From Tipula vernalis (taxonomy: Eukaryota > Arthropoda > Insecta > Diptera > Tipulidae), in contig OY282560.1 of NCBI GenBank assembly GCA_958295665.1, positions 25,007,653 through 25,071,652 on the forward strand: a stretch of 64,000 bases of DNA, read 5' to 3'. Shown piece after piece: positions 15,585 to 28,200 of this stretch (positions within the stretch are counted from its first letter, which is position 1; each line of letters begins with the position of its first letter). The translations under genes and the position numbers were made by a program. A model generated the notes under the pieces. The model saw nothing but the letters and a program-made list of their open reading frames with translations, had not been told where the DNA came from and did no database searches.

Positions 15585-16450
15585 ATGATCATCCCCAACC
15601 CACAACCAGATATATCGTTGGTCGTAAGTGACATCGACATATTGTTGGTGAAACAAGCCGAAAATGAATTAAGGCGTCGCCGTTTTATTATGAATGTATA
15701 TGGCTTGTTATGTAGCTGCATCACGTTTACAATTCTTCATTGTTATGTGGTATTATATTGGGCGGATTTTCGAAACTGTATAGTCACATATGTTTGGATA
15801 CTATATGTTACAATTATTGGATATTCTACTGGCATATTGATAATTGCCGGATATATGCCTGTGCCACGAAATTGCGTTACCGTGATTATAGCATTTCTGG
15901 TTGTAGTGGAATCAATATCAATAATTTGTTCCGCCGCTACCATGTACTATGTTATGTATAATATTATGGCAGCTATGGTGGGAACTTCAGTTATTTGGTA
16001 TGCAGCTACTGTGCTGACAATTTTAAAGCCGGTATGTAATTTGATGAATGAGATTCCCGTACATCATTAACATTTTAATTTGCAGATGGATACGACAAAT
16101 TGTATATATTTCCTAACAATAATTGGAATATTATCGACGGTCATTATATTGATTAGTGTTGTGACCAGTGTCTTTAAAATCTGGCCAATATTTCAAATTG
16201 CCGTTATATTAGTCATTATAATGGTTTTTGCTAATGTAAGTATTGGATGACATCTAACAAAATGCTATGTGTGGTGCTTTATGGCTCTTTTACTTAATTT
16301 TAGTACATGGTATTTACAACGCAACTCATTCTGCACGATAAAACATTTCATAATGAAAATAATTTGCTTCCGGCTGTAGTCAGCATGTACATTGATGTTG
16401 CTATTATCTTTTTGAATTTTTTAAATGTTTATGATCTTTATTTGCAATAA
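15585..16450 (+). CDS. Lifeguard/Bax-inhibitor-1 (TMBIM) family membrane protein, three exons
   Basis: Exons 15585-16031, 16086-16235 and 16304-16450 join in phase 0 throughout and give 247 residues, a normal length for the family. Introns are 54 bp (GTATGT...TTGCAG) and 68 bp (GTAAGT...TTTTAG). The ATG at 15585 is the first after an in-frame TAA. The protein has a short polar N-terminus, a basic RRRRFIMNVYG entry into the first membrane segment, and about seven hydrophobic segments (near residues 38-58, 65-89, 97-118, 124-146, 154-177, 184-209, 220-240). The C-terminal VFTTQLILHDK ... MYIDVAIIFLNFL matches the family's DTQ...YLDI signature. Members are calcium-leak and cell-death modulators of ER/Golgi membranes. 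Oddity: the first signature Asp is Thr204, while Asp230 is kept. Identification is by motif, not by search. Confidence 0.82.
16032..16085 (+). other. Intron 1 of the Lifeguard-like gene (54 bp)
   Basis: GTATGT donor after the codon CCG and TTTGCAG acceptor before ATG. Phase 0. The size is typical of short introns in flies. Confidence 0.8.
16236..16303 (+). other. Intron 2 of the Lifeguard-like gene (68 bp)
   Basis: GTAAGT consensus donor after the codon AAT and a pyrimidine-rich TTTAATTTTAG acceptor before TAC. Phase 0. A TTACTTAA stretch near 16290 is a plausible branch region. Confidence 0.8.
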
Positions 16451-16451
16451 A
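16446..16451 (+). promoter_or_regulatory. Poly(A) signal AATAAA overlapping the stop codon
   Basis: The canonical AATAAA shares its TAA with the stop codon of the Lifeguard-like gene. If used, the 3' UTR would be only a few tens of bases long. Other AT-rich signals follow downstream, so use of this one is an inference. Confidence 0.45.
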
Positions 16452-17870
16452 AATATCTATTTAAAAACTACTTCAAATTTGTTTCAGTATTTCGTTTCCT
16501 GTTCATTAAACTAATACTTTTTAAACGCTAGCGTAGCATTGTCATTTAAATCTAACGTTTTGATGAATTTGCCAGTAAGGATTCTGTTTGGCGCCGAAAA
16601 TTGCTCTACATAGAAATTTCATGGTTAATGACGCAGGTGGTCGCTTCAAAGTAAGTTTTTCCAAGCTTAGATCCAATTACAAATTTTACAGTTGAATTGA
16701 TATGAGGCAAAATTAATTAAAATGTAAATTTAAATTATAGTTCTTGTCATTACAATGTAAAAATAATTATATACCAACCCAAAGGAGACGCATGTAATAT
16801 GTAATGCATAAATGGTTTAAAAAATGTAAAACATTAAATGTTACATGTAGGAAACATAAAAAAATATGTACTTGTTTTAATTGCATTCGACCACAATTCC
16901 ATAGAAACTTTTGTTATTCTAACTTCTAATTTATGGGTTTGTGTAAACTTTTAAATGTTCTAAGTACATAATAATACATGCAGCAAAGAAACATTTTATA
17001 TCGAATGACATTTGTAATTATTTATGTATACCTATATTACATTTAATTATTCCCCCCCCCCACCCGCAAATTTGCAATTCGACCGTAATTAGATAAGGAA
17101 TTAAATTTTTATTGTTTTGTACTCCCCCGTTCAAGAATGTCGCTTTATATAATAGGTTAGGGTTAAAACATTTGTTTCGTAGCAATGGTAAAACTAATGG
17201 TTGACAATTTTTTATTTTCGAAAAAACAAATAAATGGACATGCAAATAAATAGTTTACCGTCTATAATAAATGAATACACTATTGCCGCGGCTTGCGCAT
17301 TTACATAATAAAAATAAGTAATAATTCCGAGGCCATTCTTGCTCCCCGTCTAACGATTAACGTGGGATATTATTCCTTCTAAGTAAGTTTTCTTAGTTGG
17401 CGTTTGGTGAGGTTACTCAAGCCGGAGCTTTAATATTTAAATTTTTTGCAAATTTTAAGGACACGTAAATAGAGGTTTTGATCTAAACTCGTACATAATG
17501 TATTAGATCTTAATGAATTTATTTGAAATTGGTGTACGTACGTGATAAATTATTTTAATGTCACATATTTTGCTATACAGGTATACGCTTGTGTTCAAGA
17601 GTCGAAATAAATCAAAGCCATTTTGGATATGTTGAATGGAAATGTATATAGTCGTAGACCAATCCAAAAATAAATTACAACATTTATTTTATAATTATTG
17701 TTGAAGTGAAACTAAAATATTGAAATTAATGAGAATATATTAGTATTGGCCAGTTGATGGGAGGTATCATAATAGAAAAGGTACATAAATTAAAAATTAT
17801 GTGCCATTAGTATTATGGAAATATTCTGTTAAAAAGTGGATTTACTGGGACTTCAATAAACCAAACAATA
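16452..17870. other. Intergenic AT-rich DNA, no gene recognised
   Basis: No coding sequence is supported. A run of about ten C followed by CACCC occurs near 17051-17065. The minus-strand 75-codon frame at 17018-17245 includes that run and has no motif. Confidence 0.5.
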
Positions 17871-17889
17871 AATTATACCCGCTAAATAA

Positions 17890-18090
17890 TTCCTCTTGAA
17901 ATTCGTCGTCAACACGTAGAAATGATATGTTATGTAGAAACCTTCGAACCCACACATTCTTAAAAGTAGATTCTCATAGAACCAATTATGGAAGTGACGA
18001 ACCTTTGAATTCAATGTCGAAAGGTTATAACGAACTGAGTAGTTTTTGTTACTTTATTTTAGTGACTAAATTGTTTTTGTGCTATTTTAA
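17890..18090 (+). pseudogene. Jockey/CR1-type retrotransposon ORF2, C-terminal scrap
   Basis: The plus-strand translation contains VDSHRTNYGSDEPLNSMSK, almost the same signature (HRTNYGSxEP) as the C-terminal domain found at 47.7 kb. This motif sits after the RT in Jockey/CR1-type elements. Only about 60 codons are recognisable. It ends roughly 70 bp before the BEL-1 coding relic, which suggests that BEL-1, or the segment carrying it, was joined to an older non-LTR scrap. Confidence 0.6.
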
Positions 18091-18159
18091 TATTATGTAC
18101 TTAAGCGGATGTACAACATATGAGTGTGAAGTTTATGCTAAAAAAAAAAATAACAAAAA

Positions 18160-21100
18160 ATTACACTGTTAAATTTGCTATTTTCCAATTGGAATTTAAA
18201 TTATATGACGCGCACGATATTGATGTAATTTTAGGTGTGCAGCACGCATTCAATGTACTACTTGATGGCAGAATTAGACAGCAAAACAAGGCTGTAGCGC
18301 TAGAAACAATATTTGGTTGGGTCTTAGGAGGAGAACTGGAAGCAGAGGCGTTAGCGACGACATCCATCAACATCGGCCAAGTCGTAGAAGCAGTCCAGCC
18401 AGAGCTAACAAGAGTGGATGAAATGCTACAGCAATTTTGGGAGATTGAAACTATCCCAAATGTAAAGCGGCTGACCGTGGAAGAAGAAACTTGCGAGAAA
18501 CTATTCACCGAGACTTCATACCGAAATGCAGAAGGCAGATTTTTCGTAGAACTACCCATGAAACAAAATAAAGAACAGCTCGGTTAATCCTTAAGCTTAG
18601 CAGTAAGCCGGCAGCGGGCTATGGAAAGAAGGTTTCAAAACGGATCCGGAGTTTAAGAAATTTTACGTTCAGTTCATGGAAGAATACCGTCAGTTAGGTC
18701 ACACCAAAGAAGTCAAAGATGCCGAACTACAAACATTAAACTATTTACCGCACCATGGTATTGTTAAATCGTCAAACGGGTTTCAAAAATTTAGAGTAGT
18801 ATTTGATGCGTCTGCGAAAACTTCCAGCGGTGTCTCATTAAACGAGTTACTTATGGTTGGTCCGACAGTGCAGCCAACGTTATATGCAATAATACTGCGC
18901 TTCCGTCTGCCCAAAATCGCAATTAGTGCAGACGTAAAAAAAATGTATCGGCAGATCTTGGTAAAAGAGAAGTTCACGAAATACCATGCAATTGCATGGA
19001 GAGTCAACAATAACGAGCCAATGAGATACTACAAGTTAAGTACCCTAACATACGGCACTGCATCAGCTCCTTATCTAGCGACAAGGGTATTGAATGATAT
19101 AGCTAATATAAACTACGACAAATTTGAAGCAGCTGCTGTTGCACTAAATAAATGCACCTACGTAGATGATCTTATGACCTGTGCAGGTACAGTGCAACAA
19201 GCGACAAAACTTAAAACTAATCTGGTTCATATCCTCGCTGAATCAGGAATGAAATTAAGAAAATGGATTTCCAATTCAGGCACATTTCTACAATCAACGC
19301 CAGCAGAAGACAGAACTGAATCCCTAAAAGATTTTACCCAAGACGGCATTACAGTTAAGGTCTTGGGACTGCAGTGGGATCCAAAATTAGATATCTTTTC
19401 ATATCAGGTTGGAATGGGTACTCCAGTATTTACGAAAATAAGATTGTTATCCGAGTACAGTCAAATTTTTGACCCATTGGAATGGTTAACGCCGGTAATC
19501 ATAAAGATTAAGATAATGTTTCAAAGCACAGGTTGACGGCAGTTGACTGGAACGACGAATTACCGAAAGATATCAAACAAAATTGGCTACTTATCAGGGA
19601 GCAGTTGCAGCACTTAGAGCAGATTCAAATACCTAGATGGTTGCAAACATCTGGTCAGTATGTTGAACTGCATGGCTTCTGCGATGCAAGCGAACGAGCT
19701 TACACAGCTGTAGTATATATGAGACACCAGATTAGCCCAGAACGATATATATGCAATTTAGTAGCGGCAAAATCGAAGATTGCTCCAGTTAAAAGAATTT
19801 CGGTTGACAGATTGGCTGTGCGGAGCTCATCTTTGGACAAAACTGGTGAAATCATTAAAAGAAATTCTTGAAGTCAACGTTTCAAAGATAATTTGTTGGA
19901 CCGACTCAACTATAGTGCTGGATGGTTATCGGATGTTCCGCACACATAGATTATGGTGGAATTCATCCAAATGGTCAATGGATAATTCAGATATGTGGCC
20001 AGAACAAAAATTCAACTATAAAACTAAAGAAGAAAAGCGCCCAAAATTTAAGATATCCCTCATTGCAAAATGCCAAAATAGCCAGTTCGCTGTTGAATTA
20101 ATTGAAAAGTTTTCTTCTTTCAGAAAAATCGTTCGAGTCAGAGCCATCGTGCAGCGTTTTGTAAATAATGCACGTAAATGAGAAGTGAATCGCAGTGGAC
20201 CGTTGACAGTATTAGAATTAGAAGAAGCCATCAAACTAATTTGTAAGCAGATACAAAGGGAACACATGCCTGAAGAAACCGCAGCAATCAAACAATCTGA
20301 GCCGGTGAAGGGATCACTAAAATATCTCAGCCCGTTTATTGACGAAGATGGAGTGATGAGAGTCGGAGGCCGAATATAAAATTCTAATTTAACTTACGGA
20401 ACAAAACATCCTATAATTGTACCACCGTCGAAATTGGTCAAAATTATTATTGAAGACTATCATCATCGATACTATCATGCGGGTACGCAGTTAATATTAA
20501 CCATAGTAAGGCAACAATTCTGGTTAGTAAAAGGAAAAGAACAAATAAGACAAGTGGTTAGGAAATGTTTACCCTGGTTCAGAGCCAAACCAGTTCCGAT
20601 GTCGCAAGAGATTGGAAATTTGCCCACATGCAGAGTGCAACATATAAGAGCCTTTATAAAAGTGGGAACAGATTTCGCTGGTCCCATTCAAGTATTCCAC
20701 AAGAGAGGTAGAGGTCAGAAACCAGTTAAAGCCTACGTATGCCTGTTTGTTTGTATAACTACACAGGCTGTACATATTGAAGTAACGTCCGACTTAACTA
20801 CCAGTACGTTCCTGACAGCTCTGAAGAGATTTATGGCCAGGTGAGGTCTGTGCACTGACATATACAGTGACTGTGGGTCAAACTATATAGGCACAGACAG
20901 ACAGTTACGGGAGGCAGTTACGGCATTTTAATCCGACGAATGTTCCTCATTTTGGTGGCTTTTGGGAAGCAGGGGTGAAATATATGAAGCATCATCTAAA
21001 ACGTGTCATTGGTGAAACCATTCTAATGTTCGAGGAGCTCCAAACTTTGCTAACAGAAATAGAGGCTAATTTAAACTCACGGCCGATTTGTAGCCTACCT

Positions 21101-21500
21101 ACTGACGCAGATATTGACATCGTAACTCCAGCAAATTTGATTGTCGGACATTCATTGGTTTTAATTCCGGAGGCGAATATTATGCACGAAAGATTATCGA
21201 GACTAAGCAAATGGGAAATGCTCCAGCAGATGCGACAAAATATTTGGCAAAGATGGCACGTCGAATATCTTACATCAATGCTGGCAAGATCAAAGTGGAC
21301 ATCTCCAAAACCAAATGTGGAAGTTGATGACATCTTATTACTCGTTGATAAATTTTACCGCCTACTAAGTCAGCCTATCAGAGTAGCGTCCGTAAAGACA
21401 ACAACCGGTATTTTTCGTCGAGCTATACACGCATTATGGAAGGTTCCTTCCAGGAGTTGGGACCAGAGTTTCCAATCGAGTACCAGGAAGTTTCCTTCGT
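18160..21500 (+). mobile_element. BEL-1: BEL/Pao LTR retrotransposon, internal pol relic without LTRs
   Basis: Plus-strand polyprotein remnant of about 3.3 kb running from the end of the protease domain through RT, RNase H and integrase to the C-terminal domain typical of BEL/Pao. Gag and most of the protease are missing on the left, and no direct repeats resembling LTRs were found on either side. The order of domains and the signature words (YVDDLMT, CDAS, GTDFAGPI) point to BEL/Pao rather than gypsy or copia. Confidence 0.88.
18195..21500 (+). pseudogene. BEL-1 pol: protease end, RT, RNase H, integrase (many stops and shifts)
   Basis: Domains in order: protease tail (VILGVQHAFNVLLDGRI ... 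TIFGWVLGG, about 18210-18345); pre-RT linker; RT (LNYLPHHGIVKSS, FRVVFDASAKTSSG, ISADVKKMYRQI with motif A Asp, CTYVDDLMT with motif C intact at about 19157-19180); RNase H (LHGFCDASERAYTAVVY, then ICWTDSTIVL); integrase (a H/C zinc region with one Cys lost, VGTDFAGPIQV, YSDCGSNYIG, HFGGFWEAGVKYM); and the C-terminal domain (VEVDDILLLVD). Lesions: an in-frame TAA near 18585, shifts near 18640, 19530 and 19795, a TGA near 20179, a TAA near 20377, a TGA near 20842 and a deletion before 20930. The RT core itself is an uninterrupted 286-codon frame. Confidence 0.88.
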
Positions 21501-21675
21501 GAAAAGTCGCGTTTTTATATTTTTTTTTTACAATGGAACGGAGGCTAACTCTCTCTTCAGAGTCAAGCGAAAAATACAAGAAACGAAAGTAATTGGCAAC
21601 CTACACAAATTAATTTGGATCAATAGAGCAAAGAGTGATTATGCGGAACAAGCTGTAGTTCTGCTTGCTCTATAG

Positions 21676-22440
21676 CAAATAATAAGTCACATACTTAAGC
21701 AAAATTATAGTTCTCTGCTAAAATGAATACAAATATTACCATAAAAAACTGTTACTTTAAAAATTGTTTAATTTTTAGAAAACAAAAAATATTTCTCCAT
21801 CTCTAACAATGATAAGTTGAAAATTATAATTATGTGCATATTTGTTGAAATTATTAAAAAGTATGAAGATAGAATAATTTGTATGACAAATATGTAAATA
21901 CTCGTATAACACATACCTAATATGTAGTCGTTTTTGCTATACGACAAAACATAAAAATGTTTTATTTTAGAATCTGACGCGATTTATTTTTTTGTTTAAA
22001 TAAAACAATTATGAAATTAAAATAAATTATAATTACTTGCATACATACAATATATTATATTATAATAGCATGAAAAAGTTTGATAATTAAACTTTTTTTC
22101 TTCAGTTTTTTAACACTCATTTTAAATTGCTGATGTATAATTATCCTGTATATAGGTACTTTAGTAATTTTGTTATTCAAAAATTACTATGCATTGTTTT
22201 TGACATGTCGCAAAAATGGTGTTAATCCTAACAAATGCAATTATGAATAACGACTATTTAGCAACTAGCAAAATCGGTATAAATTTGAGCTTTTGTAATT
22301 GTGTTATTAAAAACTAACTACTAACCTGGTTTATGCGTAGGTGGACGAAAATTGTGCAAAATTTTGATCTACTGTTCCGATAGGTAGGTATACCCAAGAG
22401 TTTTCAAGAATGAGTTTTAAAAATTTCATACTAGTAATTA
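21676..22440. other. Intergenic AT-rich DNA, no gene recognised
   Basis: Very AT-rich (long A and T runs), with no frame above background and no repeat structure noticed. Confidence 0.5.
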
Positions 22441-22469
22441 AATATTGTTATACAAATTAAGCTAAATTA

Positions 22470-24790
22470 TTTATTTTTATATAATCAAAAACAAGTTTTT
22501 TAAAAATAGTAATTGAGCTTTCACATCTATCTTCAACCGGCAACCGATTCCATAAAACATAACCTCTGCGACCAATGGTGAATAATTGGAAACATTATTT
22601 TGTCTGTTTGGTGGCAACAATAAACATTGAGTTCGGGCAGACCTACCCATTCTGACCTTGTCAAAAGAGATAAACTGGCTGTTTCACCTTAAGCAACTTA
22701 TGAAAAATAAAAAATTCATTTAAAACTGCAACCAAGAATATTATTTGAGTAAAATGAAATATGATCAAACTTGCGTAGGTTATAGGTATATCTGACTGAG
22801 TTATTGAAAGCTTTTTGAAGCAAACTAATACGTAGTAAATCACAGTGTTGATTAATCAAATCATTACATCACAGTATGTAAAGCGCGGCAGACGAACGTT
22901 TTACCAGATATAGTCTTAAGTTCTCCGAACAAATCTTTTTATGAAAGCTTGCGACAGGTTTCAATGGCGTGGTCGCTCCAAGTGAAACTGCTATTCATGC
23001 ATAGACCCAGATTACAAACTGTATCAACAAATGCTAATTTATCATTATTAATGAGTAATTGCTTCCACAAATAAACATGGCCTGTGTTTTCTTTCTATTT
23101 AACATAAGACCATTTGACTGATATTTTCTAATAAACCAACAATATACAATTAAACATCGTCCGCGTAGAAATGGAATTTTGAACCAGAAATGCAATCAGC
23201 TAAATCATTAATGAAAAGGGAAAATAATATTGGCCCAATAAAGACCCCTGAGGAACTCCACAAGTAATCGAAGCTGTTTATGATAATGATCCTAATAAAT
23301 TTACAATCTGAGTTCCATCCGACAGATAGGAAGATAATAAACGAATAGCACAGCCCGAAAAATTATAAAATAATTTAAGCTTTTGCAAGAGAAGCTGATG
23401 ATAATAGAAACTTGTTCTTTTAAAGCCAATTCAAACACCTTAGTACTTATTGATCATAGATCATCTAAATTGTGAACTTCTTTACTTTTATTTAAAGGGA
23501 TAACTATGGCCTTTTTTCATAATATAGGACAATACGAGTTAGTAATACACTTATTAATTATAAAAGTTAGATAAGGTAAAATTAATGTCAGTATTAATTA
23601 TAGGTACTTAAGAGCGTTTGATTTAATTTTTTCAATTAGATTCACTACATTAAGATATGTGACGCATTTAAATTGGAACGGTGAACTTTGAAATCCAGAC
23701 ATAGAATCATCATTAAAATCCATTAATGGTAACATGACAGTAGAAGGAATCACTGAAAACTGTAAATTGATATCATCAGCCGAAAACGGTACAGTATTAC
23801 TAGAATTTTTATCAGCTATGCCAACTGATCTAAGATTATTCCAAAACCGATTCATGGTAACCCTTGGACTACCGAAATAATATTTTTGTTTACATTCACG
23901 AATAACGCTAATAACTTGATTTCTATAGTTACAATACTTAGCTTTGTGACCAAGATCACGGTGCTTTTTCCATAATTGATGGGCTTCATCTCTCAATGTG
24001 CTTAGTTTAATAATTTTAGTGGTATCTATAAAATTGTGAAATAAATTACAAATGTTGTCCAAATTAGCCATGTTCTTTAACATTTCAAAATTCAGTTCCA
24101 CAAAGGTGTTTTCCATTAGCTCCACGTCAATATTATTGTATACCGGGATATAGGAGTATGTTGGTTTTGGCCGTTTGAACTTCACTTTATATGACATATA
24201 AATCAAATAATGGTCGGAAATCGACGAAAGGGAAATTTTGTCGAATTGGATTATTCTATCAGATTAAATTTCATTCAAAAGAATTAAATCTAAAAAAATT
24301 GATTCTCTTGTAAATTGAAATGGAACAACGAATAAATTAAGTATATTTAAATTGTCGAGGAAACGATTCGGGGTAGTATTTAAATTAATATTAAAATCAC
24401 CGAGAATTATAACATTGGAATAGCTATTTATGTAATCCATAAACAAAGTCACAATATCGTCGATGTCATTTAATATTCTTGGTGGTGGATTATAGCCAAC
24501 AATTACGGCATACATAGTATTTTTAACGTTCAGTTCTAAAATAATAAACTTAATCTTCCCCAAAACCAGGCGATCAACAAATTTGATATTTAAAGACGAT
24601 CTAAAATAAACGGCTACCCCACCTCCTGATTTTTTCTTAACACACTAGAAGATGATATTTTTGGATGAAGCCAAGTCTCACTCAAACACAAAATATCAAA
24701 ATGTTTAGTCTGCATCTAAATTCTAACTTCCTCAATATATTTCACTAAACTTCGTACATTTAGATGGGCGATAGAAATAAACTCATATTC
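22470..24790 (-). pseudogene. Jockey-A ORF2 (endonuclease, RT, C-terminal domain), broken
   Basis: Minus-strand reading finds AHLNVRSLVKYIEEV near 24775 (endonuclease start), ILCLSETWLHP, SGGGVAVYFRSS, VIVGYNPPP and VIILGDFNIN, all endonuclease motifs. A 202-codon linker frame follows at 24206-23598 (HQLWKKHRDLGHKAKY, RECKQKYYF), the usual region before the RT. The RT itself is badly decayed: traces of VPQG and a following segment near 23275-23190, then LGLCMNSSFTW near 23010. The C-terminal RRGYVLWNRLPVEDRCESSI block is near 22570-22500. Several stops and shifts intervene, so it is non-functional. Confidence 0.75.
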
Positions 24791-24929
24791 ATCATTGCAC
24801 GGTTTATGTTGAATAGAACTAGAAGGAGATGAAGCAGGTTATGCTGAAACTCTAAAATTAGAAGTCAAATTGCAAAATATTATCTTTTCGATTATAGTTG
24901 ATAAATGGTTTTATTACAATGCCTGTCGG

Positions 24930-25258
24930 CCAAATCTCCGATGATTAAATTCTGTCAAAGTGCAGTGGATTCACTCCAATTTTATACGAAATGAAATTCA
25001 GCTGACTCCTATCTTTTGTCTTTACAATTAAGCCGCGGCAAGATAGTCGTCTGCTGTTATATTAACCTTTTTTGTTATGTGTCGTATGACATCCACATCT
25101 GAGGTAGAGGGATGGAGGTGAGTAGCCACAAAAATGTTTTGTTGAGCTACAGATCGCAAGTTTGATTCACTAATATTCATTCCCACAATTAATGCTTCAA
25201 GTGGAGTCTGGACATCAAGAACATGTAAAATTTTCAGCAACTGTATTAGTGATGTCAT
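24930..25258 (-). pseudogene. Jockey-A ORF1 C-terminal fragment
   Basis: The minus-strand frame from 25258 contains IFVATHLHPSTSDVDVI, then, after a frame break near 25030, IVKTKDRSQLNFISYKIGV and a final IWPTGIVIKPFI. This is the C-terminal layout of the gag-like ORF1 in Jockey/CR1-type elements (an RRM-like fold followed by a WP.G motif). It ends shortly upstream of ORF2 in the same orientation, which supports a single element. Confidence 0.6.
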
Positions 25259-25259
25259 C

Positions 25260-28200
25260 TAACCTGATAAACACCTGATTTGCTATAACCTCACATTTTT
25301 TTTACTTGCTTACATGTATTACATATGAATCGAATGTTAGGAGTGTTATTCCACATGTTTGCTGAAGCGACCAATTATCAAAGCTACCACAGATAATGAA
25401 GAAGTTGTCAACGCTTTCATCATCACACTATGCATATTTCAAGGCCATAACGTAAATGTTTAGTTTCGAATGTTTTATTTATTTTATAACGAACACAACT
25501 GGTCTTATAACAAACAATGTGATTAAAATCAAATCGATGGCACACGGCGGTTAATTTTATGAATGAAGAACCATATAAAATATTTTTGCCATGTACTTGG
25601 ACAAATTATTGCAGTCACAATGAAAATAACTTGATTTTAAGAGTGTTTATTAAAATTATACAGTTAATTATAGTTTAGTTTATGGGTAAAAAACTATTTA
25701 TCACAAGCGATAATCTTTTGTCATAATGAGACAAGTTTAAACGATTTTGGATCGAGTAAAGAAGATCTATAAAGTGTGGATAAAAAAGAAGTGTAACCAG
25801 TAGGCCAACAATTCAGCCAAACATTTAATTTCTTGACGAAATTAATTCATTATTACTAACAATTAATTCCGCGAAATTAATTTTGTTTTAAACTGATTTA
25901 AATACACGCGAAATTAATTTAATTTAATGCAGCAAATTAATTAATATTTAATTATGAGTTAAATCGGCTGCTTTTGTAGCTAGATCATTTTCTAAAAAAA
26001 CTTGATGTGGCGGGTCTAATTCATATTAAAAATGAATTAATTTCGCCATACAAAATTTTTAGTCACAAAAAAGGTGATTGGGTCATATTATTGTTATATT
26101 AGGCGGCCTATTGGCAGCCGGCCCAAAGGAAACTGTTAATTCGAAAGGCTGTGTATCAATTAACCAGCAGATTCGACCCTGTCTGTGCAAGTCTCAATTC
26201 GTTATTCACAAATTGAAGTCTTACAATTTATTGTAATGCATAATTTAATCGAATTTTAGATTTTTTAAGTTTTATTTTTATTTATTGAGTATTAATGAAT
26301 ACTAATTTTAAGATCAGTCATAATCCAAACCAAAAGTTTGTTGGATACTTATTTTTTTTAGAACAAATAAAAGCGAATTAGTCCTATAAGTTATTACATA
26401 CTACATTTTTGAATATTTCCACTTATTTTACGTTTTACCACATATTTTAAGGTTTATTCAAAATATTTTTAATTTTTCTTGAAGAATAACGTAAATCGAC
26501 TTTCATAGCTAAAAATTTGATAAAGCAAAATATTTTATAAGCCAAATTTTAAATTTAGGCCAACAAATATTTTTTTTAGATGTTAAAAATTGTTCACTTT
26601 GGGGAGTGGCTAATTAAAATACACATCTCAAATAAACCTCAAATTAAAATACATATCTTAATAGTTTACTGCACATTATTTGACGATCTGGAGTTCTTCT
26701 AGAAAACAGATTTTGTGATTGTTGTTCTTATTCGTTAACGCATGAGCCTTTATCAAAAATTAAATAATCCACGTTGCGATATTTATCTGATTAAGGTGCA
26801 AAACATGGAAATGTATGTAATAGAATTCATTGGAATTTAAATGAATCAAACAAGAGTTAAAATTCGTTAAGCTATAAGAACTTAGCAAATGCAATTCTAC
26901 CCCATTTATGGACTTGACCAACAATTTTAATGTTATTCATATTCAAAATGGGCTCGAACGAAAACCAATTTTTAACCCGAAAAGTTCCAAGTTATTATAA
27001 AATATGTTTGAGGGAATTGTTGAATGTAAATTTGATTACAAATTAAAATTGAATTTAATTTGATTTAGTTAATTACAAACTGATTGATTTGACCAAACTT
27101 ATAGAGAAAAATCTAAATGTGAATCTAAATATGAATGAAATTTTAAGTAGAATAATTAGGCAAAATTTTAAATTTAATTTAGAAATTAAATTAACTCAGA
27201 ATTCAAACATGAATTTTAGTAAAATATTGAGTGCCATTTACATGAGAAAAGTTAACATATTGTTTGTTAACATACGTTGTGGATTTCAACATATCGTATA
27301 TAAAATCAGAATTTCGAGCAAAAATCTGAATTAAAATTTGAATTTCACAATGTAATTCAATAAATTCTTCAGTACGTACTCAAATTGGATATACAAATTT
27401 AAAAATTGAATTAGAATTACAAATCTTGTGTCTTATGTGAATCAATAGCTAATCGTGTAGTTTTCAGCAGAACTCTGCTATAAATAGAGTTTGAATTACA
27501 ATCTATGAATAAAAATTCCAACACCATTACTAAATATTGAGTGGATTAAAAAAAAACCTCGGGTTTATTAACCTCCGAATTTTGATTTCAGAAATTTGTG
27601 TCGGAAATTTTGAGAGAAATTTGAATTAGGAATTTAAATTTAAAAAAATGGTTTTGGCATTCCAAACCAAATAAAATCGTTGGTAAAAATATATTTAGGA
27701 ATTGAGTTTTCAGAGAAATATATTGTACGTTTACATTGCACAATTGATTTGATGAGCAAATAATAGATATGTGAAAGGAAAACCAAAATAAATATTTTGA
27801 AACCAATTTGAATTGGATTAAAAATTAGACTGGAAAAGAAAATAGTTTTTATGAATTCGAATAAAACCTTGGTGGCATCCAGAATAAAATTAGATTGCAA
27901 TTCCATCTGGATTTGAATCAACTGTGAGGGATATTTTAATCCGAAATTGAGTTAAACTATCAAACTGTACTTCAATGTTTGTTAATGGTAATTTTGATCA
28001 CGCTCATTGAATTAAATTGAAATGAAAACTTGAGTGAAATTTATAATTTTAACAAAAAAATTAGTTCAGAAATTTAGTTCCAAGCAGTTCCTGAAGCTGA
28101 ACAAAATGATAAACGAAATTTTGAACATAAATCTAATCTAAATTGGTCAACTGCATTCGACAGAGAGGAAATTGATTAAGATAACGATGAGGGAAAATTA

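Larger units (their letters stand above)
22440..25260 (-). mobile_element. Jockey-A: minus-strand Jockey/CR1-type non-LTR retrotransposon, decayed
   Basis: About 2.8 kb with an ORF1 remnant at the right (5') and an ORF2 with endonuclease, linker, RT and C-terminal region reading leftward. AT composition is close to the surroundings, so it is old. No target duplication was identified. Its 3' end is placed near 22440, where the C-terminal motif ends. Confidence 0.75.

Noticed and set aside
18160..21500. Endogenous retrovirus with envelope
   Set aside because: Domain order and motifs are BEL/Pao; no envelope-like frame follows the integrase and no LTRs are visible.
27089..27921. Frames in the AATTTGAATT region
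   Set aside because: Asn/Lys/Ile/Phe-rich translations of simple sequence, open on both strands by composition.
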